A DNA stretch of 23,412 nucleotides from JAKASX01 sp035534495 (GCA_035534495.1 DATLRW010000115.1:1-23412); one strand, 5' to 3'; shown: positions 7,339 through 15,535, counted from the first letter of the stretch. Numbers and translations: made by a program. The notes: generated by a model not told the origin, from the sequence alone.

Positions 7339-7671
7339 GTGCGGAAAGTCCAGTCCATCGCGCTCATCCTGTCCTTGCTCCTGGCTCCGCTGGCTCTGGT
7401 GGCCAACAGCGCCTCCATGGCTCGCTACGAACAGCAGTTACGGATGATGGCGCATGACGATTATTGCGCGCACGCCGCTCCTCTCGGGATATGCGGCTGT
7501 TATCCCGGGAACGCCCCCGCGCCAATTGTCATTTCGCCTCTGCCCGAGATGCTGCTTTCCCGCCCCGTTTCAACTCCCTTGCTGCAAATCCGGCCGCAGG
7601 CGCGGCCGGCGCCCGATCTGATTTTCCCTGCCGGATTCTCTTCCGTCACCTTTCACCCTCCTCGCGGTTAA
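7339..7671 (+). CDS. Small exported protein with a C-x8-C-x-C motif, function unknown
   Basis: The 110-residue protein has an N-terminal signal peptide or anchor (VRKVQSIALILSLLLAPLAL), then a short mature part with three cysteines in the cluster DYCAHAAPLGICGCYPG (C43, C52, C54, with H45), followed by a Pro-rich tail. The Cys/His cluster could bind metal or haem or form a disulfide; none of this is proven. The start is GTG at 7339, chosen because the in-frame sequence begins a normal signal peptide there and a -10 box lies just upstream. It precedes the TonB-dependent receptor by 46 bp on the same strand, so the two are likely co-transcribed and may act on the same ligand. I do not recognise the family. 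Confidence 0.6.
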   Translation: MRKVQSIALILSLLLAPLALVANSASMARYEQQLRMMAHDDYCAHAAPLGICGCYPGNAPAPIVISPLPEMLLSRPVSTPLLQIRPQARPAPDLIFPAGFSSVTFHPPRG

Positions 7672-7702
7672 TCGCTGAGACAGGCGATTTTTCAGGAATC
7701 AA

Positions 7703-7711
7703 GAGGAGAGG
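7703..7711 (+). promoter_or_regulatory. Ribosome-binding site fixing a TTG start for the TonB receptor
   Basis: GAGGAGAGG ends 6 nt before the TTG at 7718, ideal spacing. The alternative ATG at 7739 is 27 nt away and would truncate the signal peptide, so the TTG start is preferred. Confidence 0.65.
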
Positions 7712-7717
7712 TGTGCA

Positions 7718-9991
7718 TTGCTACGGACCAGGTACGTAATGGTCGCGTTGTTCCTGGCCGCGTGCTCGACCCCCGCACGCGCCACGATTTTCGGCTCGGT
7801 GCGCGGCGTTGTCCGCGACCCCCAGAATCAGCCGGTTGCCGGCGCGGAAGTTGCCATCCACGCCGTTTCGTCCGCATGGACGCAATCGACGAAGACCGAC
7901 GCGAACGGCCAATTCATTTTTTCCGCCGTGACTCTGGGCGACTACACGGTCACGGTCAGCCAGCCGGGATTCGCGCCCGCGGAGCAAAGGATCACGGTTC
8001 TTTCCAGCACCTCGCCCCTCTATCGGTTCCGGCTGTCCCTCGCGGCGGTCGAGGGGAAAGTGACGGTCCACGCCGAGACGGAAGCGGCCACCGTCCAGAC
8101 GGCGACGCCGACGACGCTTCTGAGCCGCGCCACCATCCGGCAGACGCCCGGCGCGACCCTCACCAACAGCCTGTCGATGATCACCGATTACGTGCCCGGC
8201 GCCTACATCACCCACGACATGTTGCATATTCGCGGCGGCCATCAGGTGAGCTGGCTGATCGACGGCGTTCCCATACCGAACACGAATATCGCCACCGATC
8301 TGGGCCCCGCGATCGATCCCCACGACATCGATTATCTGAGCGCGATGCGCGGCAGCTACAGCGCCGAATATGGCGACCGCACCTACGGCATCTTCAACGT
8401 CGTGCCCCGCACCGGCTTCGAATCGAACAATCAGGCCGACCTCATCACGACTTTCGGAAACTGGGACCACACGGACGACTATCTCGGCTTCGGCGGGCAC
8501 ACGCAGCGTTTTGCCTATTATGCGAGCTTGAACGGGAACCGGAGCAATTACGGGCTGGAAACGCCGATCGGGCAGGTCTTTCACGACGCGGAGAACGGCT
8601 ACGGAGGCTTCGCGTCCCTCATCTTCGACCCCAACACCGGGAACCAGCTTCGGCTGATCGCCTCGCTGCGGCGCGATTATTACCAGATCCCTTACGACCC
8701 CAACCCGAATTCCCCCGACAATCGGATTTATGACACCAGCCGGCTTCGGGACGGGCAGCACGAGACCGACGGCTACATCGCCTTCTCATGGGTCCACACG
8801 TTCAACCCCGACACCCTGTTTACAGTTTCTCCCTTCTATCATTACAACGACGCTTACTACCAGGGCGCCAAGACCGATTATCCCGTTATCTCCGACGCGC
8901 AACTGACCGCCAATTACGGCGGCATGCAGGCGGCCCTCAACGCGCACGTCCTGGAAAACGATATTCAGCTCGGGGTGTACGGATTCGCGCAGCGCGAGAA
9001 CAATTTTTTCAGCAACACATTCACGGATGGCAGCCCGAACTTCCCCGCCTCCTCGGGAGCCCTGACGGGAGGGCTGGAGAGCGCCTTCATCAGCGACAAA
9101 TTCCAGCCAACGTCATGGCTGACCCTCCTCAACGGCCTGCGCCAGTCGCACTTTTCCGGGCAAATTGCGGAAAACGCGATTTCCCCTCGCGTTGGCCTGG
9201 CCGTCAAGGTTCCCTGGTTGCACTGGGTCTTCCAAGGCTTCTATGGCCATTACTATCAGCCGCCACCGCTGCTGACCGCTACCGGCCCCCTGCTCGCCCT
9301 GGCGAGCAGCCAGAATCTGGCGTTCAGCCCCCTGCACGGCGAGCGGGATGAAGAGAGCCAGTTCGGCGTCACGATTCCCTACCGCGGATGGGCCTTGCAC
9401 GCGGACACGTTTCAAACCCGGGCGAAAAACTGGCTGGATCACAGCAATATCGGGGAATCCAACATCTTCTGGCCGCTGACGTGGGACGGGGCGTTGATCC
9501 AGGGCTGGGAGTTGACGCTGCGCTCAGCCCGCCTCTGGAAGCGCGCCCAGCTCCATCTGGCCTATTCCAATCAGATCGCCCGGGATCGCGGACCCTTCAC
9601 GGGAGGCCTGGTCTGTCCAGCCTCGACGCTCGCGCAGTGCGAGCCGCCGCCGGGATACGCCCCCGTGGACCACGACCAGCGAAACACATTGAACATAGGC
9701 TTCGACACCCATCTGCTCTGGCAGACGTTCGCCTCGACGAATATTTACTACGGCTCGGGATTCACAAACGGGATGCCGAACGCGCAATATCCCGGCGCCT
9801 ATCTCCCGCCGCACACCACGTTCGATCTTTCGCTGGGGAAAACCATCTCGGAAAATCTCACGATCTCGGCGACCGCGCTGAATGTGGCGAACCGCCGCGT
9901 CCTGCTGGACAACAGCCTGACGTTCGGAGGGTTTCACTTCAACGATCCGCGGGAGATTTACGTGCAAATCCAATACCGGTTCCACTACTGA
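7718..9991 (+). CDS. TonB-dependent receptor with carboxypeptidase-regulatory-like domain
   Basis: This is an outer-membrane receptor that would import a scarce ligand with energy from TonB. The 757-residue protein starts with a signal peptide (to about ARA, residue 22; an LAAC resembling a lipobox sits at 13-16). A carboxypeptidase-regulatory-like Ig-type domain follows (about 24-110; GVVRDPQNQPVAGAEVAIHA, then DANGQFIFSAVTLGDYTVTV), then a plug (about 125-235, with HIRGGHQVSWLIDGVPIPNT and YSAEYGDRTYGIFNVVPRTG) and a 22-strand-type barrel ending in the aromatic C-terminus YVQIQYRFHY expected for BAM insertion. The Ig-like N-terminal extension is common in Acidobacteriota and Bacteroidota receptors. 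The substrate is unknown; no haem or siderophore gene is near. No classical TonB box could be pointed out. It converges on the CoA-binding gene 29 bp downstream. Confidence 0.93.
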   Translation: MLRTRYVMVALFLAACSTPARATIFGSVRGVVRDPQNQPVAGAEVAIHAVSSAWTQSTKTDANGQFIFSAVTLGDYTVTVSQPGFAPAEQRITVLSSTSPLYRFRLSLAAVEGKVTVHAETEAATVQTATPTTLLSRATIRQTPGATLTNSLSMITDYVPGAYITHDMLHIRGGHQVSWLIDGVPIPNTNIATDLGPAIDPHDIDYLSAMRGSYSAEYGDRTYGIFNVVPRTGFESNNQADLITTFGNWDHTDDYLGFGGHTQRFAYYASLNGNRSNYGLETPIGQVFHDAENGYGGFASLIFDPNTGNQLRLIASLRRDYYQIPYDPNPNSPDNRIYDTSRLRDGQHETDGYIAFSWVHTFNPDTLFTVSPFYHYNDAYYQGAKTDYPVISDAQLTANYGGMQAALNAHVLENDIQLGVYGFAQRENNFFSNTFTDGSPNFPASSGALTGGLESAFISDKFQPTSWLTLLNGLRQSHFSGQIAENAISPRVGLAVKVPWLHWVFQGFYGHYYQPPPLLTATGPLLALASSQNLAFSPLHGERDEESQFGVTIPYRGWALHADTFQTRAKNWLDHSNIGESNIFWPLTWDGALIQGWELTLRSARLWKRAQLHLAYSNQIARDRGPFTGGLVCPASTLAQCEPPPGYAPVDHDQRNTLNIGFDTHLLWQTFASTNIYYGSGFTNGMPNAQYPGAYLPPHTTFDLSLGKTISENLTISATALNVANRRVLLDNSLTFGGFHFNDPREIYVQIQYRFHY

Positions 9992-10020
9992 GCAATATCG
10001 AGCAGGCATCCGGAAAGCGT

Positions 10021-10473
10021 TCAGAGGCGGCCGGCGCGGAAATGCTTGACGTGCTCCTTCATGATGCAGGCGTCCATGACCACGTGCAGGCCGGCCTGGC
10101 GGGCTTCTTCGGCGGCCTCGTGGTCCACCACCCCTTCCTGCATCCATACGGAACGGACACCCATGGCGATTGCGCTGCGGACGATCTCCGGAACGAAGTC
10201 GGAGCGGCGGAAAATATTGACGATATCGACGGGAACCGGGACGTCCTCCAGGCGGGGATAGGCCTTTTCTCCGAGCACTTCGGTTTGGTTGGGATTCACG
10301 GGGATGATCCGGTAGCCCACCGATTGCATATATTCCGCGACGCCGCGGCTGGGCCGGTAGACCTTCGAAGAAAGGCCAACGACGGCGATCGTGCGGCCTC
10401 CCTTGAGTATCTCCATGACCGGATCGAGCACGGCCCGCTTGGCAGGCCTTGCGGCCTCGGTAGAATCCGCCAT
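10021..10473 (-). CDS. yccU: CoA-binding domain protein (YccU type)
   Basis: This is a small single-domain Rossmann-fold protein of the CoA_binding_2 family. The 150 residues show the nucleotide-binding start TIAVVGLSSKVYRPS, then YRIIPVNPNQ, VDIVNIFRRSDFVPEIV, SVWMQEGVVDHEAAEEA and the terminal VVMDACIMKEH, all characteristic. Members resemble the CoA-binding part of succinyl-CoA synthetase, but their physiological role is unclear. The frame has GTG, GTG and ATG in a row (10479, 10476, 10473). AAGGAGG at 10487-10481 gives proper 7-nt spacing only for the ATG at 10473, which I chose. It is probably the last gene of the minus-strand operon, separated from the pseudouridine synthase by about 58 bp. 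Confidence 0.88.
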   Translation of the reverse strand: MADSTEAARPAKRAVLDPVMEILKGGRTIAVVGLSSKVYRPSRGVAEYMQSVGYRIIPVNPNQTEVLGEKAYPRLEDVPVPVDIVNIFRRSDFVPEIVRSAIAMGVRSVWMQEGVVDHEAAEEARQAGLHVVMDACIMKEHVKHFRAGRL

Positions 10474-10480
10474 CACCACG

Positions 10481-10487
10481 CCTCCTT
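10481..10487 (-). promoter_or_regulatory. Ribosome-binding site selecting the ATG of the CoA-binding gene
   Basis: AAGGAGG on the minus strand lies 7 nt from the ATG at 10473, but only 1 and 4 nt from the two upstream in-frame GTG codons, which argues against them. Confidence 0.7.
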
Positions 10488-10531
10488 AGAACAGTATGAG
10501 CGCTGGAAACGCCGCTTGCCAAACCCGCCGA

Positions 10532-11290
10532 TCAAGCCTTTCGCGGCTCCGGCTTGCGTCTTTTCTTCCCGCGCGAGCGGGACGGCAGGGCCTCCAGCCG
10601 GGTCAACTCCGCCTCCAGCGCGCGGATTTCTTCCGGCGTCAGGATGCGCCACCTGCCGGATTTGATCTCTCCCAGCTCGATCGGGCCGATCGCCACGCGT
10701 TTCAGCTTTTCGACCGGATGCCCGATTTCAAAGAGCAGGTTGCGCAGGCGGTCCTGGCGCGCCCCCAGCAAGCGCACCTCATACCACGGGTTCGGCCCGG
10801 GACGGTACACGCGAATCGGACAAACGCGCCGCGTGATGGTCTGCATCTCGCCGGGGGTCAGCGGATTTTTGATTTTGACCTGGTAGGTTTGCGGGAGCCC
10901 GCCGCGCAGGCCGCTAAACAGCCGCGCGGCAAAATCGCCGTCGCTCGTCAGCAGGATCAGGCCCGTGGAATGGTATTCCAGCCCTCCAACCGGGAACACG
11001 CGGCCGCTGACGCCGCGCAGGCAGTCCTGGAGCGTGGCGCGCCCGCTCGGATCGGCGAGCGAACTGACGCAGGCGTCCGGTTTGTTCAGCGCCAGGGAAA
11101 CGCGCTGCTGCGGCAGGCGCAACGGCTTGCCGCCGACGCGGATCGAATCCCGTTCCGGATCGGCCTTGGTCCCCAGGACGGCGACGATCTTTCCATTCAC
11201 CTCCACTTGACCGGAAACGATCAAATCTTCGGCGCGCCGCCGGGAAGCAATACCGGCCTGCGCAATTATTTTCTGGATTCGTTCGAGCAT
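10532..11290 (-). CDS. RsuA/RluB-family pseudouridine synthase with Asp-to-Glu at the catalytic site
   Basis: RsuA/RluB-type enzymes isomerise a specific uridine in rRNA. The 252-residue protein has an N-terminal S4 RNA-binding domain (about 1-48; ERIQKIIAQAGIASRRRAED), a catalytic domain starting LALNKPDACVSSLADPSGR (67-85) and the C-terminal block RLRNLLFEIGHPVEKLKRVA (181-200), followed by a basic tail. The catalytic motif, normally GRLDxxTxGLLLLTNDG, reads VGGLEYHSTGLILLTSDGD here: the universally required Asp is Glu (E105) and the preceding Arg is Gly (G103). The codon is GAA at the DNA level. The enzyme may be weak, inactive or a lineage variant. Placement just after scpB matches the common scpA-scpB-rluB order. 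Confidence 0.85.
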   Translation of the reverse strand: MLERIQKIIAQAGIASRRRAEDLIVSGQVEVNGKIVAVLGTKADPERDSIRVGGKPLRLPQQRVSLALNKPDACVSSLADPSGRATLQDCLRGVSGRVFPVGGLEYHSTGLILLTSDGDFAARLFSGLRGGLPQTYQVKIKNPLTPGEMQTITRRVCPIRVYRPGPNPWYEVRLLGARQDRLRNLLFEIGHPVEKLKRVAIGPIELGEIKSGRWRILTPEEIRALEAELTRLEALPSRSRGKKRRKPEPRKA

Positions 11291-11327
11291 GGCGGCTGGA
11301 CCTCGTCTCCGGCTGAGTCAACTCGCG

Positions 11328-12158
11328 TCACCACGACGCGTTTGGATCTTGCGGCAGGTCCTGCTCCGAAGCCGCTTCGGTATCCTGCGGCTCGGGCGCG
11401 GAAGACTCGACCGGCTCTTCCGGTGTCTCCGATGTTTCGGGTGTTTCCGGCGCTTCCGGCGCTTCGGGCGTCTCCGCCTCGGCGGTCGCTTCCACAGGCT
11501 CCGCTTCGGTTTCGGGAGGGGTTTCGGGAGCGGTTTCGGCCTCGGGCGCAATTTCCGCCTCGGGCGCGGCTTCGGCTTCGGGTTCCCCTGCGGGCCCGGA
11601 TTCGAGGCCGATTTCCGGTCCGAGGGCTTCGCGGGCGAACTGTTCAAACTCTTTCAGGCTGGGCAAATCATCCATATCGTCCAGCCCGAAGCGAACCAGG
11701 AACTCCTTCGTGGTGCGGTAAAGGATCGGACGGCCGATCACCGCTTTACGCCCGGCGGTGGTCACCAGCCGCTTATCGAGCAGGGTCTGGATCACGCCCG
11801 ACGCGTTGACGCCCCGCACCTCGTGGATTTCCGGGAGCGTGATCGGCTGCCGGTAGGCGATCACGGCCAGCGTCTCGAGGGCCGGCATGCTCAGCCGAAC
11901 CGGCGGGCGCAGGCTCTTGATGAATTTCCGCACGACTTCGTGATGGCCCGGTTTGGTGGAATATCGATAGCCGCGCGCCACGCGCCGGATTTCAATTCCT
12001 CGATCGTCGGCGCCGCACGCGGCGATCATCTCTTCGAGGGCGGCGCGCACCTCGTCCGGCCCCGTTCCGGTCGCCTCGGACAGCTGTTCGAGCGTCGCCG
12101 GCTCGTCGGCCGCGTAGATGATGGCTTCGAGCGCCCCTTTCAATTCGGCTGGATTCAT
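11328..12158 (-). CDS. scpB: Segregation and condensation protein B with long acidic tail
   Basis: ScpB is the winged-helix (kite) subunit of the SMC-ScpAB condensin that organises and segregates chromosomes. The N-terminal 180 residues contain the two winged-helix domains (LKGALEAIIYAADEPATLEQ, then SMPALETLAVIAYRQPITLP and EIHEVRGVNASGVIQTLLDK, and GRPILYRTTKEFLVRFGL). The remainder, from about residue 195 to 276, is a low-complexity tail rich in Glu, Pro, Ala and Thr, probably disordered and strongly negative. ScpB proteins are usually about 180-210 residues, so the tail is an extension. The start ATG lies 2 nt after the scpA stop, so the two are translationally coupled. smc is not in the window. 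Confidence 0.95.
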   Translation of the reverse strand: MNPAELKGALEAIIYAADEPATLEQLSEATGTGPDEVRAALEEMIAACGADDRGIEIRRVARGYRYSTKPGHHEVVRKFIKSLRPPVRLSMPALETLAVIAYRQPITLPEIHEVRGVNASGVIQTLLDKRLVTTAGRKAVIGRPILYRTTKEFLVRFGLDDMDDLPSLKEFEQFAREALGPEIGLESGPAGEPEAEAAPEAEIAPEAETAPETPPETEAEPVEATAEAETPEAPEAPETPETSETPEEPVESSAPEPQDTEAASEQDLPQDPNASW

Positions 12159-12160
12159 CG

Positions 12161-12964
12161 TCAGTTGTATTCCCTATCGAGAGCCCCGAGCGGGCTTTTT
12201 CCCGACTCCTCTTGAAACACTACGTCAAACATCTTGTGCTTGCGCAGCACGATTTCGTCAAAAGTTTTTTCCTGGACCACCAGAATCGCTTCCAGCCGCA
12301 CCAGTTCCAGCACGGCCAGGAAAGCGGCAATCATCGCGCGCCGCGTCGGGCAGCTCTCAAAAAAACCGACCAGTTGCAGCGAATCGGTTTCGCTCAGCCG
12401 GGCGCAGAGCTGGGTCATCATCGCCGCCACGGTGAATTCGTCCCGTTCGAGCTCGATATCCTTCCGCTCGCTCCGCCGGTCGAGCACCTGCTGAAACACC
12501 TTCACCAGATCGACGACCGAAACCATGACATCGCGCTCGGATTCGCCGCCTTCGTACAGGCTCAGGTCGGGCCTGGTCCAGACGTGATCCTCGATCTGCT
12601 GGCGCTCGTGGAGCATCTGCGCGGCGCTCTTGAACTGCTCGTGTTCGAGAAGCCGGTGGACCAGTTCCTCGCGCGGGTCCCCGGCCGGGTCCTCGCCGGG
12701 CAGAACCGGCTCGGCCGGCAGGAGCATTTTGGATTTGATATAGATGAGCGTCGCCGCCATGTACAGGAAATCGGCCGATATGTCGATGTCGTGCCGGTCG
12801 AGGTGCCGTAGATATTCGAGGTATTGTCCCGTGATCGAGGCGATCGGAATATCGTGAATATTGATCTGCTGCTTGCGAATCAGGTCGAGCAGCAGATCGA
12901 GCGGACCTTCGTAGCGTTCGAGCTGAATCTGATACGGGAGCGAGGGCCGAGCCAGTTCAGTCAC
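12161..12964 (-). CDS. scpA: Segregation and condensation protein A
   Basis: ScpA is the kleisin subunit that bridges the SMC heads and binds ScpB. The 267-residue protein has the typical N-terminal helix pattern (YQIQLERYEGPLDLLLDLIR) followed by NIHDIPIASITGQYLEYL and DFLYMAATLIYIKSKMLLP, a charged central linker and the C-terminal winged-helix (AAFLAVLELVRLEAILVVQE). Length is normal for the family. It starts at GTG 12964, overlapping the last 8 nt of trpS, and scpB starts 2 nt after its stop, so trpS, scpA and scpB are tightly linked in translation. Confidence 0.95.
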   Translation of the reverse strand: MTELARPSLPYQIQLERYEGPLDLLLDLIRKQQINIHDIPIASITGQYLEYLRHLDRHDIDISADFLYMAATLIYIKSKMLLPAEPVLPGEDPAGDPREELVHRLLEHEQFKSAAQMLHERQQIEDHVWTRPDLSLYEGGESERDVMVSVVDLVKVFQQVLDRRSERKDIELERDEFTVAAMMTQLCARLSETDSLQLVGFFESCPTRRAMIAAFLAVLELVRLEAILVVQEKTFDEIVLRKHKMFDVVFQEESGKSPLGALDREYN

Positions 12965-14333
12965 TTTCGCTCCAGAGCGGCTCGGCCGGCTTGGACGCCG
13001 TGCGCGCCCGGAGCGTCTGAGCGGCCGCGGGGCCGAAAATGGCTTCGCGCACCCGTTTCATCGTTCCCCGCGCCACGCGGCCGGCCCGCTTCGAGCCCTT
13101 TTCCAGGATTTGCCGCACGCGATCGGGGTCGGATTCGAACTGTTTGCGCCGCTCCTGCACCGGCTCGATCCAGCGCACCAGGTTTTCACCCATGGCCCGC
13201 TTGCACTCGACGCAGCCGATCCCCGCCGAGCGGCAACCGGATTCGGCCCACGCAACCATGTCGGCGGGGGAAAACAGCTGGTGATAAGCGAAAACGGGGC
13301 AGATCTCGGGCCGCCCGGGATCGGTGCGGCGGACGCGCTGCGGATCGGTCATCATCCCCAGCACTTTCCTCCGAATCGCGTCGGGTTCGTCGCGCAGCCA
13401 GATCGCGTTGCCGTAGCTTTTCGCCATGCGCCGGCCATCGGTGCCGGGAAAGCGCGGCGTTTCCGTCAGCATGGCCTGCGGCTCGTGCAGGGGCACCCGA
13501 ACGTCGAAATATTCGCGGGCTTTGCCGATCTTTTCCAAGAAATTGTCGGCGCCGACCTCCCTCACGGCAGCCAGAAAATCTGACTCGCTGGGCCGCATTA
13601 CATATCCTCGCCTTGGATCCGGCAGTTCCGGGGTGACAGCCTCTGTCTTGGGCCAATCGAACTCAGCCCACAGAAGGCGCCTAGAGGGCAGCGCATTCAT
13701 GACCAACTCCCTTGCCCACTTGGCACCCAGGTCATTAAACAGCTCATCCTTAACCCGCACTCTGAACAGGGAATTGAACCGGCGGACAACCTCGCGTGAC
13801 AGCTCGATGTGCGGCACCTGATCCTCGCCGACGGGAACCAGATCGGCGTCGTACATGACGATATCGGCCGTTTGCAGCAGCGGATAGCCGAGGAAGCCGT
13901 ACGTGCCGAGGTCTTTGTCCCTGAGCTGCGAAATCTGTTCCTTATAGGTCGGCACGCGCTCGAGCCATTCGAGCGGGGTAATCATGGAAAGCAGCAGATG
14001 CAGTTCGGCGTGCTCGGGCACCATCGACTGCACGAACAGGGTGCTCTTTTCCGGATCGATTCCCATCGATAGCCAGTCGAGAGCGATGGCCAGGGTATTC
14101 TGCGGCACCAGGCGCGTATCTTCGGCGTAGTGGGTGGTCAGCGCGTGCCAATCGGCAACGAAGTAAAAGCAGTCGTACTCCTCCTGCATCCGCACCCAAT
14201 TCGACAGCGCGCCGAAGTAATGTCCCAAATGGAGCGGGCCGGTGGGCCGCATTCCGCTCAGCACGCGCCGGCGGCGCTTTCGCGTCTTCGCGGATACGAT
14301 GCGCTGGACGCCTTGAGAATCCGAGCCTGTCAC
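12957..14333 (-). CDS. trpS: Tryptophanyl-tRNA synthetase with a large insertion before the KMSKS loop
   Basis: TrpRS attaches tryptophan to tRNA-Trp. Class I motifs are present: LSGMRPTGPLHLGHYFGAL (25-43, HIGH-type), the Trp-binding region GYPLLQTADIVMYDADLVPV (149-168), DQVPHIELSREVVRRFN (171-187), PQAMLTETPRFPGTDGRRMA (285-304, KMSKS-type, here RMAKS) and the C-terminal CVECKRAMGENLV. Between RRFNSLF and VPLHEPQA there are about 90 residues (191-279) that standard enzymes lack. Their codon use is unlike the rest, with AGA/AGG at Arg 191, 208, 218, 241 and 258. Length is 458 against about 330-350 usually. Start is GTG 14333, 1 nt after the upstream stop, adding about 20 N-terminal residues; a later start is possible but no better codon is visible. 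Confidence 0.93.
   Translation of the reverse strand: MTGSDSQGVQRIVSAKTRKRRRRVLSGMRPTGPLHLGHYFGALSNWVRMQEEYDCFYFVADWHALTTHYAEDTRLVPQNTLAIALDWLSMGIDPEKSTLFVQSMVPEHAELHLLLSMITPLEWLERVPTYKEQISQLRDKDLGTYGFLGYPLLQTADIVMYDADLVPVGEDQVPHIELSREVVRRFNSLFRVRVKDELFNDLGAKWARELVMNALPSRRLLWAEFDWPKTEAVTPELPDPRRGYVMRPSESDFLAAVREVGADNFLEKIGKAREYFDVRVPLHEPQAMLTETPRFPGTDGRRMAKSYGNAIWLRDEPDAIRRKVLGMMTDPQRVRRTDPGRPEICPVFAYHQLFSPADMVAWAESGCRSAGIGCVECKRAMGENLVRWIEPVQERRKQFESDPDRVRQILEKGSKRAGRVARGTMKRVREAIFGPAAAQTLRARTASKPAEPLWSESD
13497..13763 (-). other. Insertion segment within trpS (residues about 191-279)
   Basis: This in-frame segment separates the Rossmann fold from the KMSKS loop. By hand count, 45 of the 70 codons from Arg191 to Val260 end in G or C, fewer than I would expect for these genes, and five Arg codons are AGA/AGG. 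The last 20 or so residues (ADNFLEKIGKAREYFDV) return to local codon habits. No intein splice residues (Cys/Ser start, HN end) or zinc-binding cluster are seen. Confidence 0.6.
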
Positions 14334-14334
14334 T

Positions 14335-15501
14335 CTACTGGCCCCTTTCGCGGCCGTCGTGGCCGCCGAGCAGATCCCGAGCGATCACGAGGCGCTGAAT
14401 TTCGCTGGTCCCTTCGTAAATCGTCAGGACGCGGGCATCGCGATAGAAGCGCTCGATCTCGCTTTCCCGCGAGTATCCGGCGCTGCCATGAATTTGCACC
14501 GCTTGATAGACCACTCGATTCGCCATTTCGCTTGCGTACAATTTTGCCTGCGAGGAAAACCGCCCGAGCCGCCCCGCGCCCTGATCGCGAAGCCAGGCCG
14601 CCTGCCAGACGAGCATCCGGGCGGCGTCGATCTCGGTCTGCATATCGGCCAGCTTCCACTGGATGGCCTGGAACCCGGAAATCGCCTGCCCGAACGCGCG
14701 ACGCTGTTTGGCGTAGCGAACCGCCATCTCGAGGGCGCCCTGCGCCACTCCCACCGACTGCGCCGCGATCCCGATTCGTCCCGAATCGAGCCCGGACAGG
14801 GCGATTTTCAGTCCTTCCCCCTCCGCCCCGAGCATCTGCCCGGCGTCAACCGCGCAGTCCTCGATCGCGATCTGGGCGGAATGAGAAATTCGCAAGCCCA
14901 TTTTATCTTCGTACCGAACGATGTGAAAGCCGGGCGCGCCGGGCTCGACCAGAAAGGCGCTGACGCCGCGCCGTCCGGCGCCGGGATCGGTCTTGGCGAA
15001 AACAATGTAAAGACCGGCCTGGCCGCCATTGGTGACCCATATCTTCGTGCCGTTCAGCACGTACCGGTCGCCACGACGCTCGGCGCGCGCCTGGATGGCG
15101 CCGGCGTCCGAGCCCGCTTCGGGTTCCGTGAGGCAAAAAGCGCCCAGGATTTCCCCCGATGCCAGGCGCGGCAGCCAACGCTCCTTTTGCGTCTGCGTGC
15201 CGTGCCGGAGCAGGGGCCCGGCGACGAAATTCGTTACGCTGAGCGTTACGGCGGTCGAGGCATCGACGCGGGCAACTTCTTCCAGCATCGCGACATAACT
15301 GACGGTGTCGGCACCCACACCGCCCCATTCCTCGGGAATCAGCATCCCGCAGAAACCCAGTTCCCCCAGCCGGCGCATCTCTTCGGCGGGAAAGTGCTCT
15401 TCCCTCTCGTATTGGCGCAGGTGAGGGCGCAGCTCGGTTTCCATGAACTGGCGAGCGGTGTCCCGCACGAGTTTCTGCTGGTCGTTGAGCGCAAAATCCA
15501 T
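14335..15501 (-). CDS. Acyl-CoA dehydrogenase
   Basis: This FAD enzyme oxidises acyl-CoA to trans-2-enoyl-CoA, passing electrons to electron-transfer flavoprotein. The 388-residue protein is full length. It has the N-terminal helical domain (LVRDTARQFMETELRPHLRQ), FCLTEPEAGSDA (122-133, FAD contact), the beta domain KIWVTNGGQAGLYIVFAKT, the FAD-binding QIHGSAGYSRESEIERFYRD (336-355) and IYEGTSEIQRLVIAR with the catalytic Glu363 in the short/medium-chain position. Acyl chain preference cannot be decided. The start at 15501 has only a weak GGGGA ribosome site. trpS begins 1 nt after its stop, so it heads the minus-strand operon. No other beta-oxidation gene lies in the window. Confidence 0.94.
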   Translation of the reverse strand: MDFALNDQQKLVRDTARQFMETELRPHLRQYEREEHFPAEEMRRLGELGFCGMLIPEEWGGVGADTVSYVAMLEEVARVDASTAVTLSVTNFVAGPLLRHGTQTQKERWLPRLASGEILGAFCLTEPEAGSDAGAIQARAERRGDRYVLNGTKIWVTNGGQAGLYIVFAKTDPGAGRRGVSAFLVEPGAPGFHIVRYEDKMGLRISHSAQIAIEDCAVDAGQMLGAEGEGLKIALSGLDSGRIGIAAQSVGVAQGALEMAVRYAKQRRAFGQAISGFQAIQWKLADMQTEIDAARMLVWQAAWLRDQGAGRLGRFSSQAKLYASEMANRVVYQAVQIHGSAGYSRESEIERFYRDARVLTIYEGTSEIQRLVIARDLLGGHDGRERGQ

Positions 15502-15535
15502 CGTTGTTTTCCCCGGGACATGGCCCGGGTCACGC

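Noticed and set aside
13497..13763. Intein within TrpRS
   Set aside because: No Cys/Ser at the start, no HN-C/S/T at the end and no homing-endonuclease motif; length is too small even for a mini-intein.
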